This document shows, piece by piece, positions 36,476 to 45,375 of a stretch of DNA of 64,000 nucleotides (position 1 is its first letter; every line of letters starts with the position of its first letter). Below the pieces are notes generated by a model, which ran no database searches, had not been told where the DNA came from, and saw only the letters and a list, made by a program, of their open reading frames with translations. Source of the DNA: Hyphomonadaceae bacterium (GTDB lineage: Bacteria; Pseudomonadota; Alphaproteobacteria; Caulobacterales; Aquidulcibacteraceae); the NCBI GenBank assembly GCA_019753175.1, contig JAIELK010000006.1, forward strand, positions 227,569 through 291,568. Reading direction: 5' to 3'. A program made the position numbers and the translations under genes.

Positions 36476-37148
36476 AGGCTTTCGCGAGAATGGCGGGGTC
36501 CGCCCCCATAAGGTAGCGCGCGGTCAGCGCAAGGTTGCGGCAAGCGCGGCGCGTGAACCCATCGCAGCGATACCTGTCGGCGCTGGTCACCGCTTCCGCT
36601 TCGAGCATAACCATGCGGCGCGCGCCGATGCGGCGCACCAAGTCAACATCCTCCATCAGCGGCAGGTCCGCATAGCCGCCGACAGCGTCGTACAAGAACC
36701 GCGAGATGAGCAAGCCCTGGTCGCCATACGGAACCTTGAACCAGCGCGCACGCAAGCGCGCCAAGAAGACGACCATTCGAGCCTGCGGCGAGTCATCGTC
36801 AAACGAAAGCTTGAAAGCAGCCGCACGCTGGCGCGCATTCGGCGCGCGCATGAAGCGCGTCGCCTCCTCCACGCACGCGTCACTGAGTTCTGTGTCCGCG
36901 TGCTGGAACAGAAGCCACGGCGCTCTTGCCGCCGCGGCGCCCGCGTGCAATTGCGCTCCGCGACCGCGCGCGCCCGTGACGATATCGCAGCCGGCGGCGT
37001 CGGCGATGGCCAGCGTTTCGTCGCTAGAGCCACCGTCCGCAACGATCACCTGCTTCACCAAGCCCGCCACCGTCGGACGAACCAACGGCGAGAGAGCGCG
37101 CGGCAGGTACGCCGCAGCGTTGAGCGTGGGGATAACGACTGAAATCAC
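36468..37148 (-). CDS. Family 2 glycosyltransferase (TIGR04283 type)
   Basis: 226 aa GT-A enzyme: MISVVIPTLNAAAYLPRAL, VIVADGGSSDETLAIA, GARGRGAQLHAGAAAA and LLFQHADTELSD supply the nucleotide and metal-binding residues (DGGSSD and HADT). PLMEDVDLVRRI is the GT2 ED motif. Pairs with the DUF2064 gene in an overlapping operon, as in the arsenosugar-type pairs known from databases. Acceptor unknown. Confidence 0.9.
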   Translation of the reverse strand: MISVVIPTLNAAAYLPRALSPLVRPTVAGLVKQVIVADGGSSDETLAIADAAGCDIVTGARGRGAQLHAGAAAARAPWLLFQHADTELSDACVEEATRFMRAPNARQRAAAFKLSFDDDSPQARMVVFLARLRARWFKVPYGDQGLLISRFLYDAVGGYADLPLMEDVDLVRRIGARRMVMLEAEAVTSADRYRCDGFTRRACRNLALTARYLMGADPAILAKAYD

Positions 37149-37189
37149 GGCTTGCTGTTACGCCGCCAAACGCGCGCGCATTGCAAGCG

Positions 37190-40100
37190 TTAAGCGCCCG
37201 CGCCCTGCTGACGCGAAACCGGCAGCGCCGTTTGCGGCGGCGTCTGTGGCGGCTGTTGCGGCGCTGGCTGTTGCGGCGCCGTGGCGCCGGTGTTCGCGGC
37301 GCGGGCCGCGGACGCCGCCGCATCCGCGGTCATGCGCGCGCGGAGGCGCTGCATGAAGCGGTCGAGCAAATCCACCCGCGCGACTGCCCGCGCAACCTCG
37401 CGGATGGCAGCGCCCTCGGCGTGAACGCCAGCGGCGACCACTTCGAACGCGTCCGCCTCTTCGGTATTGGCCAGGTCCCCGGCGTACTCCCGATAGAGCG
37501 TCCGCACACCTGCGTCGTCGCCCGCGAGTGTTAAGGCGACGGCCGCGCGCAACACCACCTGCCGCTGATGCGCTTCCAGCGGCTGCGCACGCTCGCGCTG
37601 GCTAAGCAGCGTTCGCAACTCGTTCGCCGCGCGCGCCCAATCCCGAGCGCGCCACGCGGCTTCAGCGCGGACATTTTGCGCCTCTTCGCTGCGGTCGCGC
37701 TCGACCAGTTCAACCGCGCCTTCGAGGCGGCCAAGTTCGAGCAACGCCCGCGCCTCGAGAATGCGACGATCGGCCAGCAGCGTCGCCGCCATGTTCGGAT
37801 GGCGCGACCCGGCCAAAGCCGTCAGCGCCCGATCGGGCTTGCGATCCATCAGATAAATCGCCGCGAGATCGGCGGCCACTTGCGCTTTGCTCAAACCCTG
37901 CAAGCGCTCGTCGACCTGATGCTGCAGCAATTGCGCAGCCTGCTCCAACAAGTCGACATGAACAAGCCGGCCGGCGAGCAGCCGCACGATACGATCACCG
38001 TTCGGTCCGACCGGCGTCAAATCGCTGAACTCGTAGAACAGGCCGAGCGCCTGAATCGGTTCAAGCTGATCGGCTTCGCCGTCGAGAAACAGGCGCTCGA
38101 ACAGCGTCGCCATGTCGGCGCGGAGGCGGCGCGCCGCGGGCGCCGCCGGGAAACGATCGGCGACGGTGCGCATGACGCCGAGCGCGTCGCGCCAACGGCC
38201 CAACTCGGAATAGGTTTCGCCCAGCATCGCGGCCACAGCGAACTCGACATCGTCGCCGCGCCAGCGGAACCGGAGCGCCTCCAATGGCTCCACCGCATCG
38301 ATCGGGCGCATCACGCCAGCCGCGCGCCGCAAGCGCAGGCCTTCCACCGCGGCGCGCACAGCAATCTCCTCGTCGCGAACCCGCGAGAGTTCATCCAACG
38401 CCGCGAGAGCGCGCTCGTTGTCGCCGCGCGCCGCAAGCACACGCGCTTCTATTAAGCGCGCCCGCAGCCGTATCTGATCGTCGACCGCTTCAACCATCGC
38501 CGCGCGCGCCGCGCTTTCGGCTGCGGCGTAATCGTTGAGCTCGATCGCGGCAGTCGCAAGCGCCAAATGGAAGCGGGTGCGCCAATTGGGCGGGAACTCT
38601 TCGAGGCCCCCAGCGCCGATTTCAAGTTCGCGCCGCGCGAGCGCCCAGTCCGCCTGCTGGGCAGCGGCGTAGCCGCGCCAAAGCGCCGCGGCGGGATGGG
38701 CCGCCAGCGCCGAAGTCGACAAGTCCTGCAGCGCCGCCGTTTCGCGGCCCATCATCACGTTCGCCGCGCCCCGCATCAGCCGAAACTGCGGATCAAGTTC
38801 GGCGGCCTCGCCCTGATTCATCGTGACAAGGCGCAGTGCGCCCAGCGCTTCGGCGGCGAGGTCGTGCTGCAGCAGGTAACGGGCCAATTCGAGGCGCGCG
38901 GATGTCGGCGCGCCCTCGCCGACGCCCTCGGCCGCGGCGCGCTGCGTCAGCACGCCGATACGATCACGCACAGTGACGAGATCGGAGGTTGGCGCAGCGA
39001 GCGGCGCGCGATCGGCTTCCGCCAAAGCCGCTTCGAGCAACGCCGAATTGGCCGACGTCGACACCTCGCTTGCAAGCAAGCCTTCGGGCCGCGTCACCGT
39101 CAGCACACCCTGCTCAAAGGTGGCGCTCACGCCATCGGCGCGTGCTTCGATCACGCCCCCGTGCGCGGTGGGAAGAAGCGCCGCTTCCACTGTCCCCCGC
39201 CGCGAGCCCACCCCAAGCGCGGGCCCCGCCATGAGCGCCACGCCGATGCGATCGCCGATCTCAGGATCGCCGATCCAGCGGACGGCGCCGTCGCGCCCAA
39301 AGCGCGCGCTCAAGAGTCCTTGGCCGTTAGCGTCAATTTCGCGCGAGAGCGGCGCCTGTTGTGCAGCAGCCGCGCGCGAACCGAGCGTGAATAACCATGT
39401 CGCACCGCGCGATTCCGCTGAGACCATGACTTCAGGTGGGGTTGGGATGCGCAGCGCCACGACATTCTCGCCGCGTACAACTTCCACGTCCCGGTGACGG
39501 CGCCCGGCGCGTGTAACGCCGGCGAGATCGACGGCGCCGGTCGCGTCGAACACCAGCCAAACCGCCTCGCCGCGCCGAAACGCTGCCGCACGCGCAGGCG
39601 CCGGCCAGCTGACTTCGACGCTGGTGGTGTCCGCGTCCTCCACCAGGCGCACGCGCGCGACGCCTGTAACTGGCGCCGCAGCTGGAGCACCGGGCTCATT
39701 CGCCCGCGCCATCGCCGCGCGCGTGGCTTCGTCCGGCGGCAGCAGATCGACAACAACGCGATCACCTTCGACAAAATGCCGCTGGCGTACGCCATCTTCA
39801 AGCGTCAGGGTCAAACGCACTGCCGCGCCGGCGGGGCTGGTGCGGCGAACCTCGCGCACGAGCCGCGGCGGCGTCGAGCGCAGCTCGGCGAGGTCGATGT
39901 CCGCCGCGCGCGAGAAACGAAGATCCAGGCGATTGCCGTCGAGCAGCGGCGTTACCGTCGTCGGCGCAGCAAAGCGAAACGAAAGCCGCGTGTACTCATC
40001 CTGCACGCCGACACGCACCGTGGCGGTCGGCGCGTCGGCGAAACGCGAACGCGGTTGTGCGCTCGGTTGCTGCGGCGGCGCAGGCGGAGTCGGAGTCGGA

Positions 40101-40348
40101 GGCTGCGGTTGCGCCTGCACGGGCGTTGGTTCGGTCGGCGGCGGGGTCGGCGGAGGTTGTGCGGGCAACAGTGATAAGTCAGGCGGCAACGGCGTCGCGC
40201 CGCGCTCCATCTCGGGCGCGGGCTGCTCCGTCACCGGCTGCGCCTGCGGCGCCGGCGGCGGCGCGATCTGCATAGGCTGACCGGTCGCCGTCGGCGTCGC
40301 GATCAACGCCGCCGTCGCCAATACCAGTGGGGATCGCAACCGTCTCAT
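37190..40348 (-). CDS. Large proline-rich, TPR-like protein of the fliL-fliM operon
   Basis: 1052 aa, the biggest gene in the window. N-terminal signal or anchor (MRRLRSPLVLATAALIATPT), a Pro/Gln-rich stretch to about residue 95, then a beta-rich region (about 100-390) that may hold AMIN-like strands (TVRVGVQDEYTRLSFRFAAP, RLTLTLEDGVRQRHFVEG), and a helical TPR-like region (about 430-1010) ending in a second Pro/Gln-rich tail. Last gene of the minus-strand flagellar group, 48 bp after the motE-like gene. Probably a periplasmic flagellar or polar scaffold (inference from context only). Confidence 0.8.
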   Translation of the reverse strand: MRRLRSPLVLATAALIATPTATGQPMQIAPPPAPQAQPVTEQPAPEMERGATPLPPDLSLLPAQPPPTPPPTEPTPVQAQPQPPTPTPPAPPQQPSAQPRSRFADAPTATVRVGVQDEYTRLSFRFAAPTTVTPLLDGNRLDLRFSRAADIDLAELRSTPPRLVREVRRTSPAGAAVRLTLTLEDGVRQRHFVEGDRVVVDLLPPDEATRAAMARANEPGAPAAAPVTGVARVRLVEDADTTSVEVSWPAPARAAAFRRGEAVWLVFDATGAVDLAGVTRAGRRHRDVEVVRGENVVALRIPTPPEVMVSAESRGATWLFTLGSRAAAAQQAPLSREIDANGQGLLSARFGRDGAVRWIGDPEIGDRIGVALMAGPALGVGSRRGTVEAALLPTAHGGVIEARADGVSATFEQGVLTVTRPEGLLASEVSTSANSALLEAALAEADRAPLAAPTSDLVTVRDRIGVLTQRAAAEGVGEGAPTSARLELARYLLQHDLAAEALGALRLVTMNQGEAAELDPQFRLMRGAANVMMGRETAALQDLSTSALAAHPAAALWRGYAAAQQADWALARRELEIGAGGLEEFPPNWRTRFHLALATAAIELNDYAAAESAARAAMVEAVDDQIRLRARLIEARVLAARGDNERALAALDELSRVRDEEIAVRAAVEGLRLRRAAGVMRPIDAVEPLEALRFRWRGDDVEFAVAAMLGETYSELGRWRDALGVMRTVADRFPAAPAARRLRADMATLFERLFLDGEADQLEPIQALGLFYEFSDLTPVGPNGDRIVRLLAGRLVHVDLLEQAAQLLQHQVDERLQGLSKAQVAADLAAIYLMDRKPDRALTALAGSRHPNMAATLLADRRILEARALLELGRLEGAVELVERDRSEEAQNVRAEAAWRARDWARAANELRTLLSQRERAQPLEAHQRQVVLRAAVALTLAGDDAGVRTLYREYAGDLANTEEADAFEVVAAGVHAEGAAIREVARAVARVDLLDRFMQRLRARMTADAAASAARAANTGATAPQQPAPQQPPQTPPQTALPVSRQQGAGA

Positions 40349-40396
40349 GATCGAAAAGCGCGCACCATTCCTTCCCGCGACGCGGTTAAGCGCGCG

Positions 40397-41074
40397 TTAG
40401 CCTCCGTTCCCAGCCCCCTCGCCGCGAGCGCGTGTCAGCAGATCGTCGCCCCCGGAAGGCGCCCGCGCGCGCTCGGCGAGCATCTGCGTCAGGTGACGTG
40501 CGCGTTCCGGCTCCATGCGCCCCATCACTTCGGCGAGGTTAGCCTGGCGCATGCGGCTAGCGACCTGCACCAAAACATCGTCCTCGAGCCCATCGAAGAC
40601 CGCCGCGGCGTCTTTGGCGCGCATGCGCTGGTAGACATCGACCAAACCGGCGATGCGCTGTTCTTGTGCTTCATCGAGATTGCCCAGCAGATCGTTTACG
40701 TGCGCTTCAAGCTGACGCAGCTCCGCCAACCGCTCATTCAGCCGTCGCTCCGCCGCGAGCATCAGCTCGTCCTGCGTTTCCACTTGCGCGGCGCGCTGAT
40801 CGAGCGCCTCGCGTCGTTCGGACAACGCCTGCAGCACCGCGACTTCGCTTTGACTAAGCCCCGCCATCTCAGCGAGCGTCGCCGGCTCGCATTGCGCTTG
40901 CGCCGGCGACGCCGCCAGCGCGGCCGTGGCCGATTGCACGGTCGACGGGTTTGCGCCCTCCTCCATCGTCTCAGCGACAACTTCAGCCATGCCAACAGCC
41001 TTGAGCCCGAGGACGACCGCAACAGTCGCCATGACTGCGGGCATCAGGCGCACTGTTTGCTGTGGTTTAGCCAT
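40397..41074 (-). CDS. MotE-like flagellar protein with MgtE N-type domain
   Basis: 225 aa. One N-terminal membrane helix (LMPAVMATVAVVLGLKAVG), a coiled coil (about 85-150, e.g. AQVETQDELMLAAERRLNER), then a short MgtE_N/FliG-like domain: YQRMRAKDAAAVFDGLEDD, VASRMRQANLAEVMGRMEP and ARHLTQMLAER. This layout matches MotE, a periplasmic chaperone of MotC in Rhizobiales, and related proteins in other alphaproteobacterial flagellar operons. Its ATG overlaps the upstream gene's stop (TGATG). Confidence 0.85.
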   Translation of the reverse strand: MAKPQQTVRLMPAVMATVAVVLGLKAVGMAEVVAETMEEGANPSTVQSATAALAASPAQAQCEPATLAEMAGLSQSEVAVLQALSERREALDQRAAQVETQDELMLAAERRLNERLAELRQLEAHVNDLLGNLDEAQEQRIAGLVDVYQRMRAKDAAAVFDGLEDDVLVQVASRMRQANLAEVMGRMEPERARHLTQMLAERARAPSGGDDLLTRARGEGAGNGG

Positions 41075-41391
41075 CAGGCGCGCCCGCGCATGCCGAGATC
41101 GGCGCTCGACCGTACTTTTCCGGCGCCGAGCCCCAGCCGATCGGCGGTGGCGCGGGCGTCGTTAATGCGCGCCTGCAAATCACGCCCCGCCTCTTGCGCC
41201 GTGGCGCGAAGCGAACGCACCGCGGACTCGGCCTGCGCAGTGGCCTGCGCAAGCTCGGCCGCTGCGCGCAAGACGCCGTCTTGTCCGCTGCGCAACGCCT
41301 TCAGCCTCTGATCAAGGCGCCAGAAATAAAACAGGCACGCACCCAGCATCAGCGCCAGAACGCCTTCGATCACGAGGACAATCGGACTCAT
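41074..41391 (-). CDS. DUF6468-like flagellar operon protein
   Basis: 105 aa. An N-terminal membrane helix (VLVIEGVLALMLGACLFYFW) and a coiled coil (RLKALRSGQDGVLRAAAELA onward, about 28-85). This short bitopic protein is conserved between fliM and motE-like genes in Caulobacterales; from memory, the Caulobacter gene in this operon has been tied to flagellar positioning (pflI), which I could not verify. Start overlaps the fliM stop by four bases. Confidence 0.78.
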   Translation of the reverse strand: MSPIVLVIEGVLALMLGACLFYFWRLDQRLKALRSGQDGVLRAAAELAQATAQAESAVRSLRATAQEAGRDLQARINDARATADRLGLGAGKVRSSADLGMRGRA

Positions 41392-42464
41392 CCGCCGCTC
41401 CTTAGCTTCATCAAGGCATGCTGCGCGGAGGGCCCGATGGGGTTCTCCACGCGCACCGCGAGGTTATGGCCCATGCGGCCTACACGGCCGGTGGACAAGT
41501 CGACGTCGCCGCACTTCAGCACGACGGGCGAATCCGGATTGGCGTCAAGCATCAAGATGTCGCCGATCTTGAGGTTGAGCACCGCCTTCAATGGGCAGCG
41601 CGTTTCGTCCAGCACCGCGCGCACTTCGAGCTTGGTGTTCCAGAGTTCGCCGGCGAGGTGGCCTTCCCAGATATTGTCGCGGCCGAACTTCTCGCCCATG
41701 AATTGCTGCAGCAGCATCTTCCGGATCGGTTCAAGCGTTGCGTACGGCATCAAAAGCTCGAGCTTGCCGCCGCGATCTTCCATGTCCACGCGCAGCTTCA
41801 CCAAGATGGCTGCATTGGGCGGACGCGCAATCGCGGCGAAACGCGGATTTGTCTCGATGCGATCAAGCTTGAGCGTCACCGCCGTCAGCGGCGCGAATGC
41901 CTGTCGAGCATCGGCCAGCACCACTTCAATCATCCGCGTCACCAGCATGCGTTCGATGGTGGTATAGGGCCGCCCTTCGACGCGCGTGGTGGCCGCGCCG
42001 CGGCGGCCGCCGAGTAGAACATCGACGATCGAATAGATGAGACCCGAGTCAACCGTGACGAGTCCGAAGTTATCGAGCTCCTCAGCGCGGAACACGGCGA
42101 TGATGGCCGGCAGCGGGATCGAATTGAGATAATCGCCGAAGCGGACTGAGGTGATCTGGTCGAGGCTGACCTCCACGTTGTCGGACGTGAAGTTGCGTAG
42201 GCTGGTCGTCATCAATCGCACAAGGCGATCGAACACGATCTCCAGCATCGGCAGCCGCTCGTACGACACCAAGGCGGAATCGATGATGGCGCGCACGCCG
42301 CTGTGGCCGCCGGTGGAGCCTTCTTCGATGCCAAAACCGAGAAGGCTGTCGATTTCATCCTGACTGAGGATCCGCTCGGCCGCCGGCGCCTCGGGTGCAG
42401 CGTCAGTAGCGCCGGTCTCCCAACTCTCCGCATCGTTGGCCGCTGCGGGTGTCGTGCTCATCAC
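41388..42464 (-). CDS. fliM: Flagellar motor switch protein FliM
   Basis: 358 aa. The CheY-binding N-terminal peptide is ILSQDEIDSLLGF, followed by the middle CheC-like domain (SALVSYERLPMLEIVFDRLV, then GGRRGAATTRVEGRPYTTIE) and the C-terminal SpoA domain (RCPLKAVLNLKIGDILMLDA). Part of the cytoplasmic C-ring that sets rotation direction. Overlaps fliL and the DUF6468 gene by four bases each. Confidence 0.96.
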   Translation of the reverse strand: MMSTTPAAANDAESWETGATDAAPEAPAAERILSQDEIDSLLGFGIEEGSTGGHSGVRAIIDSALVSYERLPMLEIVFDRLVRLMTTSLRNFTSDNVEVSLDQITSVRFGDYLNSIPLPAIIAVFRAEELDNFGLVTVDSGLIYSIVDVLLGGRRGAATTRVEGRPYTTIERMLVTRMIEVVLADARQAFAPLTAVTLKLDRIETNPRFAAIARPPNAAILVKLRVDMEDRGGKLELLMPYATLEPIRKMLLQQFMGEKFGRDNIWEGHLAGELWNTKLEVRAVLDETRCPLKAVLNLKIGDILMLDANPDSPVVLKCGDVDLSTGRVGRMGHNLAVRVENPIGPSAQHALMKLRSGG

Positions 42465-43123
42465 TGCACCAGCATTTCTTCGATCAACACCGCATTAATC
42501 TGGTGCGGCGCGATCGCGATGTTGACGCGGCGCAGAAGTTCGATGCGCAACCGATACGCCCCCGCCGAACCCGCGAGGTCGTCGGTCCGCAACTCCCGCA
42601 GAAAGCTGTTGAACTGGTCGCTGACGCGCGGCACCGATTCAGTGAGCGCGGTCACCGCGTCCTCGTTCGGCGCCTCGAGCGTCAAGCGCAGCTTCAAGTA
42701 GGCGGGCCTGCCGTCGGGGCCGGTGATGTTCACCAACATTTCCGGTAGCGCAACGAAGACGACGTCCTCGCCATAGGTGATGGTAGTGCCGTTCGGGCCA
42801 GGCACACCTTCGCCCGGCTCGCCTTCGCCGCCGTGTCCACCTTTGGCCTTGCCCTTGCCGTGGCCGGCGTCAGCGTCGGCATGCTGCTCAGCCGGGGCAC
42901 CGCTGAACAGCAGCAGGTAGGCAGCCGCGCCGCCGCCGCCCAGCACCAAGACAGCCGGTAGAATAATGAACAGGACGAGCTTCTTGCCGGAAAGCTTCTT
43001 CTTCGCCGGCGCCTCTCCTTCGGCGTCTTCGCCAGCCTCGGCCTGCGGCGGCGCTTCCGCCTGCTCGGCCTCGGCTTCGGCGTCCGCCTCGGCCTTCTTC
43101 TTCTTTTTCTTCAATCCAAACAT
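42461..43123 (-). CDS. fliL: Flagellar basal body-associated protein FliL
   Basis: 220 aa. Lys/Glu/Ala-rich cytoplasmic N-terminus (residues 1-45, with KKKKKK), a membrane helix (LVLFIILPAVLVLGGGGAAAYL), a linker rich in His/Gly/Lys, then the stomatin-like periplasmic domain (VFVALPEMLVNITGPDGRPA, and YLKLRLTLEAPNEDAVTA). Stabilises the stators. First gene of the minus-strand flagellar operon. The N-terminal charge and linker are longer than in E. coli FliL, as usual for this lineage. Confidence 0.95.
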   Translation of the reverse strand: MFGLKKKKKKAEADAEAEAEQAEAPPQAEAGEDAEGEAPAKKKLSGKKLVLFIILPAVLVLGGGGAAAYLLLFSGAPAEQHADADAGHGKGKAKGGHGGEGEPGEGVPGPNGTTITYGEDVVFVALPEMLVNITGPDGRPAYLKLRLTLEAPNEDAVTALTESVPRVSDQFNSFLRELRTDDLAGSAGAYRLRIELLRRVNIAIAPHQINAVLIEEMLVQ

Positions 43124-43190
43124 GAACAGACTCGCTCGCGCGCAGCTCTGTTCGTTGGTGGCGAACGCCGGTTAAGGAAAAGTAGCGACC

Positions 43191-43205
43191 CGGCAATTAT
43201 TGCCG
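43191..43205. promoter_or_regulatory. Perfect palindrome in the fliL leader
   Basis: CGGCAAT-T-ATTGCCG, 7-bp arms and a 1-bp centre, 68 bp before the fliL start and 103 bp before flgF. Located between two divergent flagellar operons, so it may bind a regulator of either. No known consensus matched. Confidence 0.3.
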
Positions 43206-43279
43206 TCACGCCCGGCAGGAAGCGCCGTCATTCACCATGACCGCGCCCGGCGATAGCGCCAATTCAAAGGGTTAGACAC

Positions 43280-43295
43280 TGGCCCGCGGCTTGCA
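43280..43295 (+). promoter_or_regulatory. Sigma-54-type promoter for flgF operon
   Basis: TGGCCCG-CGGC-TTGCA matches the -24/-12 consensus TGGCACG-N4-TTGCW with one mismatch and exact GG-N10-GC spacing. In Caulobacter the rod and ring genes (class III) use sigma-54 promoters of this kind, activated by FlbD. The -12 GC lies only about 13 bases before the flgF ATG, so the leader would be very short. Confidence 0.6.
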
Positions 43296-43307
43296 TGGTT
43301 AACCGCG

Positions 43308-44036
43308 ATGGATAACACGCTCATGCTCGCCCTGCAGACGCAACGCGTCCAGCAGCGTCGCATGGACATTGCCGCGAATAATCTCGCCAATGTCTCGACC
43401 AGCGGGTTCAAGGCGGACACGCTGCTGCTGGAGGAAGTGACCAACGCTGGCGCCAGCGCCGAAGAATCGCCAACCGACATCAACTTCGTCCGCGACATCG
43501 GGCTGGTGCGCGACATGAGCCAAGGCCCGGTCGCGATGACCGGCAATCCGCTCGACCTCGCCATCGAAGGCGACGGCTTCTTCATGGTCGAAGGCCCAGC
43601 GGGGGAAACGCTTTACACGCGCGATGGCGCATTCAGTCTAACGGGGCAAGGACGTCTGGTGACCAGCGATGGCCGCCCGGTCCTTGGCTCCGGGGGGGCG
43701 CCGATCGTGCTCGACCCGCAGGGCGAAAGCCCGAGCATCGGGCGCGACGGCGCAATACGGGTGGCCGGCATTGAAGCCGGCCGCATCGGCGTGGCGTCAT
43801 TCGCCGCGCCAGGCGCGCTTCTGAAGGTCGGGGACAACCTTTGGAGCGCGCAAAATCAAGCGCCGGAAGCGTTCGAGGGCGTCGTCGTGCAAGGCGCGCT
43901 GGAAGGTTCGAATGTACGCCCGGTCGTCGAACTGACGCGCCTGATCCAAATCTCGCGCGCCTATCAAAGCGCGGCGCGCGTCATTACGAGTGCGGACGAA
44001 CTGCGTCAACGCGCCATCCAACAACTGGGCCAGTAG
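43308..44036 (+). CDS. flgF: Flagellar basal-body rod protein FlgF
   Basis: 242 aa. Starts MDNTLMLALQTQRVQQRRMD then IAANNLANVSTSGFKAD, the rod/hook N-terminal motif. NPLDLAIEGDGFFMVEGPAG and the C-terminal VELTRLIQISRAYQSAARVI are family signatures. Proximal rod. Eleven bp before flgG, in the usual order flgF-flgG-flgA-flgH. Confidence 0.95.
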   Translation: MDNTLMLALQTQRVQQRRMDIAANNLANVSTSGFKADTLLLEEVTNAGASAEESPTDINFVRDIGLVRDMSQGPVAMTGNPLDLAIEGDGFFMVEGPAGETLYTRDGAFSLTGQGRLVTSDGRPVLGSGGAPIVLDPQGESPSIGRDGAIRVAGIEAGRIGVASFAAPGALLKVGDNLWSAQNQAPEAFEGVVVQGALEGSNVRPVVELTRLIQISRAYQSAARVITSADELRQRAIQQLGQ

Positions 44037-44047
44037 GAAGCTAACAC

Positions 44048-44833
44048 ATGCGCGCCTTATCCATCGCCGCCAGCGGCATGCAGGCCCAACAGCTCAATGT
44101 GGACGTGATCTCGCACAACATCGCGAACATGAACACCACGGCCTACAAACGCCAGCGCGCCGAGTTCCAGGACATGTTGTACCAGAACCTGGAACGGCCT
44201 GGCGCCACCTCCTCGGCATCGGGCGCCGTGTTGCCGCTCGGCATCCAGATCGGCGTTGGCGTGCGCGCCGACGCGGTCGGCCGCGTCACCGAACAAGGCG
44301 GCATGAGCTCCACCAACAACGCCTACGATCTCGCGATCAACGGCCGCGGCTATTTCCAGATCACGCTGCCGTCTGGCCAAACCGGCTACACCCGCGCCGG
44401 CAACCTCGCGGTCAACGCCGACGGCGAAATCGTCACCGCCGACGGCTTTCCCATCGAGCCGTCGATCACGGTGCCGCCGGACGCAACGGCGATCCAGATC
44501 ACGCGAGACGGCATCGTCGAGGTCACGCTGGCGAACCAGACGGCGCCGCAGCAGCTGGGCCAGATCGAGCTCGCCACCTTCATCAATCCGGCCGGTCTCG
44601 AGGCTATCGGCGACAATCTCTATCTGGAGACGCCCGCCTCCGGGGCGGCCAATGTCGCGACCCCAGGTTCGCCAGGTTTCGGCACTGTCATGCAGGGTTT
44701 TCTCGAACTTTCGAACGTCAACGCGGTCGAGGAAATTTCAGCGCTGATCGTCGCGCAACGCGCCTATGAGATGAACGCGCGCGTGATCACCGCCGCCGAC
44801 GAAATGCTGCAATCCACCACGCAAATGCGCTGA
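44048..44833 (+). CDS. flgG: Flagellar basal-body rod protein FlgG
   Basis: 261 aa, full length. MRALSIAASGMQAQQLNVDV then ISHNIANMNTTAYKRQRAEF at the N-terminus, a middle YDLAINGRGYFQI, and the C-terminal MQGFLELSNVNAVEEISALI. Forms the distal rod through the P- and L-rings. Strictly conserved relative to other alphaproteobacterial FlgG. Confidence 0.97.
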   Translation: MRALSIAASGMQAQQLNVDVISHNIANMNTTAYKRQRAEFQDMLYQNLERPGATSSASGAVLPLGIQIGVGVRADAVGRVTEQGGMSSTNNAYDLAINGRGYFQITLPSGQTGYTRAGNLAVNADGEIVTADGFPIEPSITVPPDATAIQITRDGIVEVTLANQTAPQQLGQIELATFINPAGLEAIGDNLYLETPASGAANVATPGSPGFGTVMQGFLELSNVNAVEEISALIVAQRAYEMNARVITAADEMLQSTTQMR

Positions 44834-44838
44834 GGTCG

Positions 44839-45375
44839 ATGATGTTGCGTTGCCTTGCAATCGCTCTCCTCTGCAGCTTCGCCGCCGCACAGGCTGCATT
44901 CGCGGACACCGTGTCGCTGCGCGCGCGCGTGGAGGCGAGCGGACCCGCAATCACGATGGGCGACGTGTTCGACGGCGCCCCGGCCGAAATCGCCCAGCGC
45001 GCAATCGCGCCGGCGCCGCCGCCGGGACAGATCACGCAGCTCTCGGTGCCGGTGCTTGCCGCAGCCGCCTCAGCCGCGGGGCTTGAGTGGACGCCGCCCG
45101 CGGGCCTGCAACACGTACAAGTCGTGCGCCCGGGCGGCGCGCGCGCGATGGTGGCGCCGACGAACGGCGGCGGACGCAGCATCGCCGACGCAGCCATCCG
45201 CCGCGGCGAGCTGGTGTCGCTGAGCTACGAGGCGCCAGGCATGATGCTGACCATGCGCGCGCGCGCGCTCGAAGACGGCGCGGTCGGCCAAACCGTGCGC
45301 CTCGTGAACACCGCTTCCAACCGCACCATCGACGCCGTAGTCACCGGCCCCGGCGCAGCGCGAGCCAATCCATGA
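44839..45375 (+). CDS. flgA: P-ring formation chaperone FlgA
   Basis: 178 aa with signal peptide (MMLRCLAIALLCSFAAAQAAFA). A SAF-type domain near the middle (RPGGARAMVAPTNGGG) and the end VLEDGAVGQTVRLVNTASNR-like segment (here LEDGAVGQTVRLVNTASNR) identify FlgA. Helps FlgI assemble into the P-ring in the periplasm. Shorter than E. coli FlgA (219 aa) but typical for the lineage. ATGA overlap with flgH. Confidence 0.92.
   Translation: MMLRCLAIALLCSFAAAQAAFADTVSLRARVEASGPAITMGDVFDGAPAEIAQRAIAPAPPPGQITQLSVPVLAAAASAAGLEWTPPAGLQHVQVVRPGGARAMVAPTNGGGRSIADAAIRRGELVSLSYEAPGMMLTMRARALEDGAVGQTVRLVNTASNRTIDAVVTGPGAARANP

Noticed and set aside
35997..37142. Long plus-strand frame opposite the glycosyltransferases
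   Set aside because: Antisense reading; both minus-strand genes carry family motifs.
43160..43185. CtrA site in the fliL leader (TTAA near 43172)
   Set aside because: Only one half-site; the partner TTAA at the N7 position is missing.
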